In this document: positions 44,001-53,095 of the stretch, piece after piece | Layout of the letters: every line of letters starts with the position of its first letter | Numbering within the stretch: position 1 is the first letter of the stretch | Source: Aplidium turbinatum | Taxonomy: Eukaryota; Chordata; Ascidiacea; Aplousobranchia; Polyclinidae | Length of the DNA stretch: 64,000 nt | Direction: 5' to 3' | Assembly (NCBI GenBank): GCA_918807975.1 | Contig: OU964918.1 | Coordinates: 21,746,477 to 21,810,476 of the forward strand | Position numbers and translations under genes: made by a program | Notes under the pieces: generated by a model | What the model was told of the DNA's origin: nothing | The model's database searches: none | The model's input: the letters and a program-made list of their open reading frames with translations, nothing else

Positions 44001-44229
44001 CGCCTTTACCTCGAATGTAATCATCTTTTGTAAGAGTGGAAGATTCGAGCAAAGGCGTGTCATCGGGCATGTCAGTGCAGAGATTCATAAGGGCGCTGAA
44101 CAACTTGTCTAGGTCACGAAGCCGGGCACGCACTGTTGTTGCACAATGAGGACTTTTCATTAAATTGTTGATTTCTAAATAGAAATCGCTTAATTGCTTG
44201 GCCGCATCAGAAAGAGTTTCAGCGGCCAT
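38011..44229 (-). CDS. BEL-1 Gag-Pol polyprotein
   Basis: One frame of up to 2094 codons (44295-38011). The Met at residue 23 (44229), before AAETLSD, is a likely start. Approximate layout in full-frame numbering: a charged coiled coil at 155-250 (repeated ERERQLKLEQ), Gag core at 375-560, Cys/His knuckles at 611-676, an A17-type aspartic protease with DSGSD at 771, reverse transcriptase at 1070-1300 with YVDD at 1216, RNase H at 1390-1500 (SDAS, WTDS), and integrase with a zinc-binding region at 1724-1763 and catalytic D1797, D1859, E1909. A C-terminal domain of DUF5641 type follows at about 2000-2090. Domain order is that of BEL/Pao elements. The proteins normally act in cytoplasmic particles and then in nuclear integration. 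Confidence 0.92.
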   Translation of the reverse strand: MAAETLSDAAKQLSDFYLEINNLMKSPHCATTVRARLRDLDKLFSALMNLCTDMPDDTPLLESSTLTKDDYIRGKGEFMAQVDSWLQEQDEHESSQAHSLHLFNVSHHSKSGSRTGSRRTTTTSSNRSSKQKALQAKLELARLAVQHNEQRRLEAERERQLKREQAERERQLKLEQAERERQLKLQQEQRERQLKLEKAEQEAKLKADQAAAEDLRLLEAARVEADVWEANSQEGSVRSVRHLSIPPHVSNPEQIINVSQNHHNLRSNDQTLALSQQNERSYNDNVTQERAKVAFSTSPSRPNNFEINDEPHFGHPSYSSRDMRYSNPDIDVFQSRRINPYEFQAEVSERLLPKPDIRKFEGDPMDFRAFQHRFETHVGSWLPSEKKLSFLLQHCGRGVQEQIQHFADCPDRRNNYQLAIEELRHRYGEPHIIAQACEEVLTNVPKFTRYDPERLTKLSVLLNRCSASLFRTPDGKVSAVSLDSVNFITMLVEKLPHTMQLDWIKKSCVIIENNEGKKPAGFLDFVAFIEENTMNANSVYGRKLLSSNPHKSSVPQSGKNKVSSFSTNFVQNPKPPLTKPNKRQEDWKCACCLDAFHSVFRCKKFRALSYRQRVRLVEEKGLCKQCLSPNHLSSACTSRFSCQIDRCGSRQHNTLLHSPNLSEQGMSRPAIRTKDDTFRRNDHHWDSKVMSDQWHRTPRSRHDNTFVKAPNFAVRSEPEELASQNSYLDIVPVKVTCGEKTVETYALLDSGSDRTFCEEELIKLLDTKPECERSFALQTLSSESPQRLEAPIVSFIVSSLDEEQDFELQEVVVVNKIPVDPQLSPKPKTLQAYQYLQGIDLPAVENCSVMLLIGNNYAVTHRCLESRFSPRPNESPDAIRTPLGWLLRGSHFKDAPCPKENSTSLLVRGAKWPVDTEDIQDLIITDEGETISPSVDTDLFDMESLMKFLQSHRELQEFGFKFSREDPIAYDMMCRRLTRSDGHYQLPLLWRNDCAKLPDSREMAQKRLKSLKKRLLADNSLLEKYIDQMESNLEKGYTEEIPEDDIDNTNRKWYIPHHPVINPKKPDKVRVVFDCAATSHNRCLNDYLMSGPDLNNSLVGVLMRFRKGRIAIVSDIEAMFHQVKVSPCDRDALRFYWWKGGDLTREPTVYRTKVHLFGAKCSPSVATFCLRETAREHGKLFDPHVAQTLLTSFYVDDALLTAENDESACKLVKDLRAILGMSGFKLTKWLSTSDKVMNSIPDEEKSKSIKNQLPGEGPKQRVLGMEWDVQTDEFRFNVEPSTKPLTKRQVLSVTNALFDPLGLVAPVVLEARLIYSELCLAKVGWDDPAESNTLKRWRSWENTLERLKEIRIPRCYKLKSTTATPEVQLHFFSDASTLARGSVCYLRSILPDSTVLCSLVTGKSLLPGAGRHTIPRLELEAALDTVNLARTVKQELELSDCPCIFWTDSMIVLQSLYADTKRFPTFTRNRLQKILGHTKVYDWHHVPTALNPADQASRGMTAEALLQSGHWLNGPDFLKKPPTEWPQQSVKPPQHDDIYTKFQPERRQKVTSFTIGTNNKSSTGTDVLISHFSSLHHLKLATAWLLRVKAYLLARIRGDEITSNLTQNPIQVSELQFAENELVRYEQRQAFPAWFLSLPKGERPKQTKTQLAPMEKLNPILDGNTLRVGGRLDKANLPYESKHPAILAPGRHLTDLIIDYFHAEKAKHFGASHTINLLAHKYWILNGKVAVRKLLNRCLRCRRRTAKPGVQFMAELPEARLQISEPPFRNSTGVDYFGPIIVRQRRSDVKRYGCLFTCLTTRAIHLELAPDLTTNSFMNALRRFIARRGPITKIFSDNGSNFVGCHRTLKRELQNWNKKQIHDYLRQEGVEWEFNPPLASHMGGGWERMIRTVRQVLLNILPKRPLDDDTLHTLLLEVEDIVNSRPLTEVKLGADEDLPLTPNHLLKLNTNPSLPPLYSTEKDCLHSDRYRAVQYLADCFWRRWVQEYPRSIISRPKWRSRNANIKTGDIVLLSDTLTPRQKWPLGRITETFPDKFGNVRVVMVKTSTGTLKRPITKLCVIVPFEGEDENAV

Positions 44230-44328
44230 TTTGCTGTAGAGTTTTCCGCTTCTTAGCATACAACGCGTTTGAAGGCAGAAAAGATAAAAAACCAAGCGAG
44301 AATTTTGCTGGTTAAGTTTGTTAAACCG

Positions 44329-45701
44329 TGTAGAATTTTGACGCGAATTCTACGTTAAAGAATATCTTTCTCACTGGCGCCAAACAGTGGATTGGATTAT
44401 TATATGCGTCGCTCAGTTAATACGGTTATGCGCCTACAACAGACAGAAAAACAAGCCAAGTAGATTGAATCTGAACGCGGTCTTGAGTTCTGTTAGTTTA
44501 TTGTGGCAGATAGGTTGCAAGATTACAAGTCAGAAGATCACAAGGTCACAAGATCACAAGTTGCAAGTCGAAGGTTCAGTCACATAGGTTGCAGGTCGCA
44601 AGGTCGGCCACAAGGTTGCAGGTCGCAAGGTCTACGGGGTTGCAGGCCGCAAGGTCGTTTAACAAACTTAGTGGGCAGATATAGGCTACTTCAATTCTAG
44701 ATAGAGCTGGTGATTATAGTTCAGACTCACCGAGACAGCAATCAGGGCTTGAAGTGATAATCCGTACAAACAATAATCCAATAATAATAGTCGTAACAGT
44801 CATACAGCAATTGATTCTACTAGTGCATCTTATTCAAATAGAATACAAAATTTACAGTTAGTAAATGGTCAAGAAATATTTAACATAAAGTTTCTCAATT
44901 TATGCTTTAAGAGTTAAGATTTAAACATCTCGTTTTACCAAATGCAGCTAATACAAAACTCAAAGAGAATTTCTGGTCTACGCTCTCAAACGTTCGCTTT
45001 GCTACGCCTTTTATGCTGAATTGCTGATATTGCAAAACACAAAGAAGATGCGCTATATAAAGACAACGATAAGAAAAAATAGCTTCAGTAATATGCCTTG
45101 GTTGAAGAAAGCAAGCGGATAACAATCGTTCGCTGACGTTCATACAACATCTTTCAAGATGCGGCGAAAGCTTCGAAGAAATGTTGTGCTACACCAAGTA
45201 TTTACAATTCACATACAGACAACGACATTTAGACGTTGAATTACCGTTGGCCGTGCTATGCCAACGTTTAAATGGATGATGAAAAACAACGATTAATTTT
45301 CAGCCCACAAGATGACATAAGTTGTTTTTTAGGGCAATGGAAGTTAAAAATAGCATTTTAAAACAACACACTACAGATATTCTGGTGCCGTTTCATGAGT
45401 CACAATCCCTGCAAGCCCAGTCTCTTGTCTAGAAACTGACAGCAATTATTTAACTTGTTTTTTCGGGAAGAATAAGGAATTGCTAAAAATGTAAATTGTT
45501 TTTGTACAATTCGATAGACAACTAACTCCGTGGAGAGAGATATATGGATTTAAGTAAAACACAAACTTTATGTCTGTAAAAGTAACGTAATAATTCTATC
45601 AACACGAAAACACGATTGACGTTTCAGAGGTTTTCTTAAAACAACAAAGAATAGAGTGGCTGCTACTTGACATGTTATTCAAGTCGATTATAAAATTAAC
45701 A
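44329..45701 (-). repeat. BEL-1 5' LTR
   Basis: 1373 bp, same ends and length as the 3' LTR at 36408. The internal region begins CGGTTTAACAAACTTAACC next to it, the expected place of a primer-binding site. I did not match it to a specific tRNA. Confidence 0.92.
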
Positions 45702-45716
45702 CCCTTGCTGACTGGG

Positions 45717-46091
45717 AACTAAGCTTTAAAATTCGAGATTTTCAAGGTAAAAGCTTCAGGAAACTTGTCACTTTTTGAATTTCTTTTGTAGGCTGTATTG
45801 TAAAACTTAGATTGCCCTTGCTACACTTGCAAGTGTTGATTGTAGGCCTATTTTTACAAATTACTATCGATGAAATAAAAGTTTTATTTTTTCTCTTTCT
45901 TTTCTGGTTTTGGTGGCTGAGCATTTTTAAGCTAACCTAGTGTTTTCCAAACAATGTTTTATCCAGGGGCGTACCTCAAGAGAAGCATTGCTTCCCCTGT
46001 CAAAATTGAAAAAGAGAAGATGATATTTTTCAGTAGGCTAAAACGATTTCGTAATTTCTTTACCTGAATACGAATTAAAGCAGCTTCTAAC
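45717..46091. other. No gene seen
   Basis: AT-rich spacer between the interrupted MITE and the next hAT MITE. CCAGGGGCGTACC at about 45963 looks like a lone transposon end. Nothing else is supported. Confidence 0.35.
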
Positions 46092-46791
46092 CAGGGATAT
46101 CTATAACTACGGGATTGGAAACTCTGTGGAACTGAAAACCATTTTATACACCAGTAGCGTCACTTTTCTTTGTGCGCTGCTGTGATAAATAATCACGTAA
46201 ATTGACCACAAAGGGCAGCAAGTAGTAGGCTAATTAAACAACCAAAAGTGTAACAATCAATTCACCTGCTGTAAATTGTAAGGATTACGCTTGCCTGGTT
46301 TGTTTATTTGTTTGTATTCCATTAGCGTAGTCATGTTGTATTTTGTTTGCTGCTTAAAAAAATTCAAGAATGACTATTGGTTATAGTTCTGATGACATCT
46401 TGAACGTATTGGTTTCGTATTGGATTGGTCTGTGAACAAGTTGATGATACAACAGCATATTTCACTGATTGCTGAACACTCCTCATTTACTTCTGATCCG
46501 ATTTGCAGCACGCAAAATGCTAAAGATCAACAGTAGGCGGTTTTTGGACTCGTTGCATTCAATCATTTTTTGTATTCATCGTTTTTTTTCTAGCAGCGTA
46601 AATGTACTTTTATAATCAATTAAGTTTTAATATGAGTGTACATTTTGTATTATTATTGTAAAATCGAATTTTGTATATCTTTTAGTCGGTATTTTGTTTT
46701 GTTAATCTTTCTGTAGTCGTAGTAATGTGATGACCTTACTGATGTATAGCACTGGATAGAGTTTCCAATCCCGTAGTTATAGATATCCCTG
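46092..46791. mobile_element. hAT-type MITE, CAGGGATATCTA family, copy 2
   Basis: The ends CAGGGATATCTATAACTACG are inverted and extend over GGGATTGGAAACTCT on both sides. An exact 8-bp duplication CTTCTAAC flanks the element (46084-46091 and 46792-46799). The 700-bp body differs from copies 1 and 3, so only the termini are shared. Confidence 0.9.
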
Positions 46792-47377
46792 CTTCTAACT
46801 CATGTCCCGTATGATTTCAGCTCGGTTTTAATTTTAAAAAAGTTGGAAGTTTACGGATCGAAGCAAAGATTCGTATCGCATCTCTTGCTCTCGTTTTTGC
46901 TATACGAAGAAACAAGTAAGAAACAAAGGAAAAAAAGCAGCGCAAAGCTTGCGCAATTTACGTTTCTTTTAACTAATCTGTGGAAGCAATTTTTGAACTT
47001 CTTACTCTGTCGCAGGGTTGCCAGATGCCAGATTGTCAGATGTTGCTTTTTTTAGTCTGTTGGCCTTATAAATTATACATTTGGCCTTTTTCTAGATTTG
47101 GCCTTAAATTTTTATTTTTTTTAAATTAACTCTTCAAAATGCACAATAATCAATATTTCTCATATATCATAACCTTACCAGATGAAACCATATTCACCAT
47201 TGTTGTGGCCGTGCTAACTACTGATATATAGCCTACTACATAATTTTTCATTCAGGCACGTTTTAAACCTTTCAAGGTTTTGCCACCTTTTCTCGTTCGT
47301 TAACGTGCTGGTAGGTTTATATCGATTTTTGTAGTTGTATCTTTTTCGTCCCGGACGCGTTAATGACGAAAAATAAA

Positions 47378-47401
47378 ATGATTGATTGATTGATTGATTA
47401 A
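47378..47401 (+). repeat. (GATT)n tract, possible LINE 3' tail
   Basis: Five GATT units follow GACGAAAAATAAAAT. The preceding ~120 bp resemble 35085-35200, so this is probably the 3' tail of a LINE copy whose coding part is absent. Confidence 0.45.
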
Positions 47402-47444
47402 TAGTCGTAATGTGGCGGATTAAAACTCATCCGCTACAGTCCTT

Positions 47445-48025
47445 TGGTCACAACGATAAATCATAATCTCTTCGTGGGAAAATTGTAACACAAATTTTCC
47501 GGATTCGTTCGTCTGTATGCAATGACCAAAAGAAACACTCTTCTGAAAACGTCTATTCAAGAATTGTATTTCTGTAAAAATAGCCCCAAGGCTGTCGAAG
47601 AATGGAGGAAACACCGTACCCACTAAAACTTGTCACTACAATACAAATTACTGAGATAAAGACGGAAATTTAGTCTAGTCTAGTTGGTAAGCACAAGCAA
47701 AACCGTTTTAAATATGCGACCAACTTTTCAAGCAACAATTTTAAGAATGAGAGAATAGATTACGATATTTCAAACGCACGTAACCATCTTCTGTGACGTA
47801 ATAATGATAAGCATTATGAAGCTATTCAAGCGCCTGTTAAGTTTGGCTTACACCATATATCGTAATTCAAGATTTAACGATGAAGTAGCCTAATGCTTTA
47901 CAGGTGTGACAAAGGTGATGCAATCTTTGCTTATTTCTAGCAATAGTCCATATAACGTAAAACGTCAGGTTCAGTAGACAACGGTTTTATGTGACGTTTG
48001 ATTTGTACAGAGATTGTCCGTAACA
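47445..48025 (-). repeat. BEL-2 solo LTR
   Basis: 581 bp from TGGTCACAACG to CCGTAACA (plus-strand reading), with an exact 5-bp duplication TCCTT on both sides (47440-47444 and 48026-48030). No internal sequence remains, so this is a solo LTR left by LTR-LTR recombination. Confidence 0.9.
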
Positions 48026-48390
48026 TCCTTTTATGCTTGCTATTTTTCGGGTTACTTTTAGAATTATTTTTGCTACAATTTATTAAAATCCGCTACAAGT
48101 CATAAAATATATGTAGGCTACATTTTATTATTTTTAATAGAAACAAGTAAATATTCATTTGGCCTTTTTTGTCCAATATTTTCCTTGTTTTGGCCTTTTT
48201 TTGTATTATTTTGGCTTTAAAACCTTTTCATAGTCTGGCAACTCTGCTCTGTTGGGTATTGTGCCAAGTAGGCAACGCAATGAGAAAGTCTAAGGCGCAG
48301 TTAGGGTTACATCGGCCTCGTAAGCAAACGTTTGAGACCAATGTTGGCTTTACACTTATCCTGGCTGGATAGACTTTGACATAAGATAGG

Positions 48391-48901
48391 TGGTCACAGC
48401 GGTAAACCATAATATCTTCGTGGGAAAGTTGTAACATAAAATTCTTGGATCCTTTCGTCTGTATGCGATGACACCGAAAAAATACTCTTCTGAAAACGTC
48501 TTTCAAGAATTGTATTTCATCAAAAAATAGCCAACAGGCTGTCGAAAAATGTGAGTAACACCGTACCCACTAAAACTTGTCACTACAATACAAATTACTA
48601 GGATAAAAGACGGAAATTTGGTCTAGTTGGTAAGCACAAGCAAAACAGTTTTAAAATTCGACCAACCTTCCAACAACCATTCTAAAATGACGAAACTGAC
48701 TTGGGATATTTCAAACGCACGTAACCAGCTTCTGTGACGTACCAGTGATAAACATTATGAAGCAATCCCCACAGGTGTTCAAAGAGATTGTGCAATGTTT
48801 TACACGTCTTACGAAGTATGTTGCAATCTCTGCTCATTTTTTAAAATATTCCATGACGTAAGTTATGTGACGTTTGATTTGTAGAACGATTGTCCATAAC
48901 A
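48391..48901 (-). repeat. BEL-2 LTR at left edge of copy C
   Basis: 511 bp, same TGGTCACAGCGG and GTCCATAACA edges as the other BEL-2 LTRs. The base of the internal region (TAGCAGCCCCTAGTTATGA) follows directly. Confidence 0.85.
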
Positions 48902-49234
48902 TAGCAGCCCCTAGTTATGAGAGTTTGACATGGCATAACTAAAAAAGAATTGACGACAATCGTGAGCCAATAAATAAAAACACACGATACACAAATTGTT
49001 TGAATCACTCACGGTTAGGTTAAAACGCAAATACAAAGGTATGCAAAGAATGAACAACAACAAGAATAATACACGACGATACATGAAATTGGTACCATAG
49101 GTACACGCTATAGCGATACATGAAATTGGTACCATAGGTACACGCTATATACAATGGTTGCGATAATAACCGACTGTTCTGGGCTCAGACAAATGTCGGC
49201 CACCGCAGACAGAACTAGGCTCAAACCCTAACTC

Positions 49235-49830
49235 TTAAGTGTTCTTTACGGGGACGAGGCACAAAATAACCCTCAACACGTAGTCTACTTTCACTTCCCC
49301 CGTACTCTCACCATAGTTGCAAACGGCAACTTTAGCTCTCCGAACCACAGGCTTCCCTTTCCTAATTTGTGGGACCACTTCATGCACCCTCCCAAGTTGA
49401 TACTTCCGGCGTTTACCAATGTCTTGGAGAGAACCCACCACTACAAGTTGACCAGGCTCCAAATTCTCGGCCATTTTTAACCATTTTTTCGGTCCCTGAA
49501 GCCCTGGCAAGTAAAAATCGATCCATTACTCCAAAACTGCTGAGAAAGTGACAAATTGAACCGATAATCCCTTCTTAGTTGGTCACGATCATGTGGTTGC
49601 CCAACAGCACAGTATGGGTCTAAATATGGGGTCAAAAGTGAGGCAGTGGTGATGACAGTAAAATCCCTAGATTCGTCACTCAAAGGTACCAAAGGGCGTT
49701 CGTTCACGATCCGAACGGCACTGCCTGTGTACGTAAGCAGTTCAATAAAATTGAGCTTACGTATTGAAGTGTCCAAAATGTGAAAAAAGTACTTGGTCGT
49801 ATCGGCCACGAAACCAAATCTACAGGTCAC
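49235..49830 (-). pseudogene. BEL-2 copy C, end of pol, minus-strand piece
   Basis: Encodes the integrase tail and the C-terminal DUF5641-type domain (LEPGQLVVVGSLQDIGKRRK, VRRAKVAVCNYGESTGE), ending VPVKNT at 49235. It is the mirror of 61370-61957. The copy is shortened and broken. Confidence 0.75.
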
Positions 49831-50357
49831 GGGGCGCTATCAGAAGTAATGTTTTGCCCCCTTCACAGTTTTTTGCGCCGCTAGGTTTTGATCGCCCAGC
49901 TACACGTAATTTGAGTGGTTGTGAGAGGCGTGTCGCGTCTACTCATTTTAACGTTTGTGAGGATCGTGATCGGGCTGTGCATGTGACTGAGCCCACTCAG
50001 CCCCTTTAAGGATGTAGCTTGTCTTCTCCCGCTAACTCGAGTTCTCAACAGCAGGATTGCTTTTTTGAATACCAAAATAGTAGGACGTTTTTTGATAAGG
50101 CGGCCTTGATTGGTTACGATGGTAATAATATGACATTTATCTTCTTTAAAAACCGTATTACGGCCTTGATGGCAACTTCGCCTTTTAAAGGGAACTCGTT
50201 TGACTTTGTTACAAGCAGCTTGTGTTAGAACAGCTTCTCAAACGATTGCTAATTTGGTTTCCGACACTCCTGGCTTGTCAGAGGAAGACAGGATAGAAAT
50301 GTTGTTAGCTCGCTTGTCCCAACGTTTTGGAGTTCGTGGAGGTCTTTTTGCCGAACC

Positions 50358-50850
50358 CAGGGATATCTAGAGAAGGGGATATGAAGGCTCGCAGCGATTT
50401 TCTTATTCTCATGACACTACCAGGGCGGTAGTTTGTAGTGCTTTAAACATGTGGTTCTTTTTAAAATCGTAAAAGTTTTATAGTGCAGCTGGTACAATGA
50501 GCTACAGAAGACAGTGAGCAAATGTCACATAGAGTATATTTAAAGAATACTTGTTTACAAAGACAGTTGAAAAGTTAATAGTAAGCTGTTTTTTATAACA
50601 AAGCCTTTGCAGAAGGCTAGATGTAAAGCAAGTATATGGGTAGTTGAATTAACAAGCAACCACGAGCATGCTGTGAATATCCAGGCCTGATGTTAATAGC
50701 GCAATGCAAGTTATCATAACAAGATTTATTAAACTACTATCAGTGCCAATTGTCATTTTACGATAAACACAGATTATTTACAATGAACAGAATCCCTTCT
50801 ATTGTCAGACGTAATAAAAGCCTTCGTATCCCCTTGTTTAGATATCCCTG
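50358..50850. mobile_element. hAT-type MITE, CAGGGATATCTA family, copy 3
   Basis: 493 bp with ends CAGGGATATCTAGAGAAGG and the complement CAGGGATATCTAAACAAGG. It is flanked by an exact 8-bp duplication GCCGAACC (50350-50357 and 50851-50858) that belongs to BEL-2 gag. It is the same element as 34139-34659, in the opposite direction. It inserted after copy C. Confidence 0.92.
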
Positions 50851-50859
50851 GCCGAACCA

Positions 50860-52158
50860 GAAATTAGGAAGTATCGCTATGGTAGCAAATTGACTTCGAT
50901 CTCTTCTAGTGATTTGAAAGAGTTTAAAGATGAATTGTCGCAGTGCCTGCTTTATGCGCAAGCTTATGGTCAGCGTGATAAATTGGAAGGACGTTTTGTT
51001 TTGGATTTGTCTAAGCGACTCCCGTTTGATGCTAAACAACGCTATCTTGACTATTTAGGTGATCATTATGGTAGCACTAATGAGCCTACTTTTCAGAGTT
51101 TATTCGATTTTGTAGTACGGGAGGAAATGCGCAAGTCGACTGATTTTAGCATTATGCTAATGGGCGATTCTGGTGAGTCGCAGCATTTTAAAAAGTTTGG
51201 CAAAGGAAAATTGCCTTCATGTCCGGTTAGGCAGACGTCGGTAAAACCCCATGACAATGTGATGTCGCAGTACTTGACTGCTGTTGGCGCACCGCGTGGT
51301 GGTGAGGCCAGACGTAGAGACCTACCGGCATGTATGTATTGTTCGTCACGTGGTCAAGTAGAATATCATTTTTTGTCTAATTGTAAAGATTTTTTGCGCT
51401 TGACACCTAAAGATCGGAGAGATGTTATCATGAAAGCTGGAAAATGCTTGAATTGTTTGCGCCAGCATATGGTTAGGGACTGTGTTCATGCAAACAACTG
51501 CCATAAGTGTGGGCCTAACAACGATGGGAAACACTTTTTTCTCTTGCATGATTTTTATGTGACGTCACGTGATTCTCTGGATTCGGTCGGCAAAGATGAT
51601 GCTGGTGCCAGAGTTCCTGTGCGTAATGTTAAGATTGGAAATGTTAAAGCAGCCTTTAACCGCATTACTGCTGCTCGTGTTTTGAATCCAAAACGGGTAT
51701 AAATCGAAGTTGGTGTATTGTCAGCATGATCCTGGTTCGCAGTTGACGTTTGTTTCGAGTGATTTGGTGAGCGAACTTGGCCTTAAACCGTATGACAAAG
51801 CGTCGTTTAAAATAGATACTCTGGCTGGTCAGAAACCTACTTGTGCTAACCTTGTTAAACTCAACGTCAAGTCGTTAGAGACGGATGAACTGTTTTGTGA
51901 TATAACTTCGGTGGTTAACCCAGCTTGGGCTGACGATGTTAAAACTTTATCGCATAAGCAGGATTTAAGTGGTTTTCGTCATTTTCATGACGTGAATATG
52001 TTTCATTTAAGTGAATGTAGTACTGTAGATGTACTGATTGCTGGTAACGACAACGCTTATTTAATGTGGGCTAAAGAAGACAGTCTTGGTCAAAACCGTA
52101 ATGAACCACATGCTTTACTCACTCCACTCGGTTGGTTGGCTTGTGGTGGTAAGTCACT
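50860..52158 (+). pseudogene. BEL-2 copy C gag and protease region
   Basis: The plus-strand frames encode the second half of Gag, with Cys/His knuckles (CMYCSSRG, CLNCLRQHMVRDC, CHKCGPN). A protease-like start (HDPGSQLTFVSSDLVSELGL) follows, and the linker up to PLGWLACGGKS. The parallel region of copy B is 55950-57980. The copy is broken. Confidence 0.8.
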
Positions 52159-52786
52159 GGCCACAGCGGTAAACCATAATCTCTTCGTGGGAAAATTGTA
52201 ACATAAGATTCCCGGATCCGTTCGTCTGTATGCAATAACCGCAAAAAACACTCTTCTGGAAACGTCTATTCGAGAATTGTATTTCTGTAAAAATAGCCTC
52301 AAAGCTGTCGAAATTGGGATGCAACGCGATACACCACTAAACTTGTCACTACAATACCGATTACTTGGATAAAAGACGGAAATTTGGTCCAGCTGGCAAG
52401 CACTAAGCAAAACAGTTAAATATGCGACCAACTCTCAAGTAACAATTTTACGAATGACAAAAATAATTTGCAATATCTCAAACGCACGTAGGCAGTTACT
52501 GTGACGTAATAATGATAAGCAATGATAAGTTATTCAAGCACCTGTTCAAGCCTGGCCCACACCTGCTCAAGTCTAGCTCACACCTGCTCAAGTTTGGCTT
52601 ACAGCTGTTTTGTAATTAAAGATTCAACGATGATGCAATGCTATGCTGCAGCTGCAATGCTTCACAGGTCCTGCAAACGACTCTGCAATCCGCTCATTTT
52701 TAGCAATAGTCCATTACGTCAGACGCCAAGATTCAGTAGACCTGAACGGTTTTATATGACGTTTGATATGAAAATTGTCCGTAACA
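52159..52786 (-). repeat. BEL-2 copy B 3' LTR
   Basis: 628 bp, TGGCCACAGCGG to CCGTAACA on the plus strand. It contains three near-direct repeats of the CACCTGCTCAAG phrase at 52535-52600, also present in the partner LTR. Confidence 0.9.
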
Positions 52787-53095
52787 TAGCGGCCCCTAGT
52801 TATGACAGTCTAACATGGCATAACTAAAAAAAAATTTAAGGACAATTTTGAGCCAATGAATAAAAACACACGATACACAAATTGTTTGAACCACTCACGT
52901 TTAAGTTAATACGCAAATACAAAGGGCATGCAAAGAATGAACAGCGATAAGAATAATACACGACGATACATGAAATTGGTACCATAAGTACACGCTAAAT
53001 TGACGCTATATACAATGGTTGCAATAATAACCGACTGTTCTGGGCTCAGACAAATGTCGGCCACCGCAAACAAAACCAGGCTCAAACCCTAACAC

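Larger units (their letters stand above)
36408..45701 (-). mobile_element. BEL/Pao element BEL-1, looks whole
   Basis: 9294-bp LTR element on the minus strand. The two LTRs are 1373 bp each and near identical, and a single uninterrupted Gag-Pol frame lies between them. The flanks ACCTT and CCCTT suggest a 5-bp target duplication with one mismatch. A purine-rich tract adjoins the 3' LTR. It looks whole, with no coding break noticed, and very young by LTR identity. It sits within a MITE end. Confidence 0.92.
47013..48246. mobile_element. hAT-type element, CAGGGTTGCCAGA ends, holding a solo LTR
   Basis: The left end CAGGGTTGCCAGATG and the right end TCTGGCAACTCTG are inverted, with TTTGGCC-like motifs repeated inside both. 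Flanks CTCTGTCG and CTCTGTTG agree at 7 of 8 bases. A BEL-2 solo LTR is inserted in it. No transposase was seen. Related single ends occur at 14328 and 15430. Confidence 0.7.
48391..52158. mobile_element. BEL-2 copy C, left part, rearranged and broken
   Basis: From left to right: an LTR in minus orientation (48391-48901), the 3' untranslated part and the end of pol on the minus strand (49235-49830), then gag and the protease region on the plus strand (49830-52158). The plus-strand part continues at 60778 after copy B, which inserted here with a GTCAC duplication. A hAT MITE also interrupts gag. The copy is broken in many places. Its left end is inverted relative to the rest. Confidence 0.8.
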
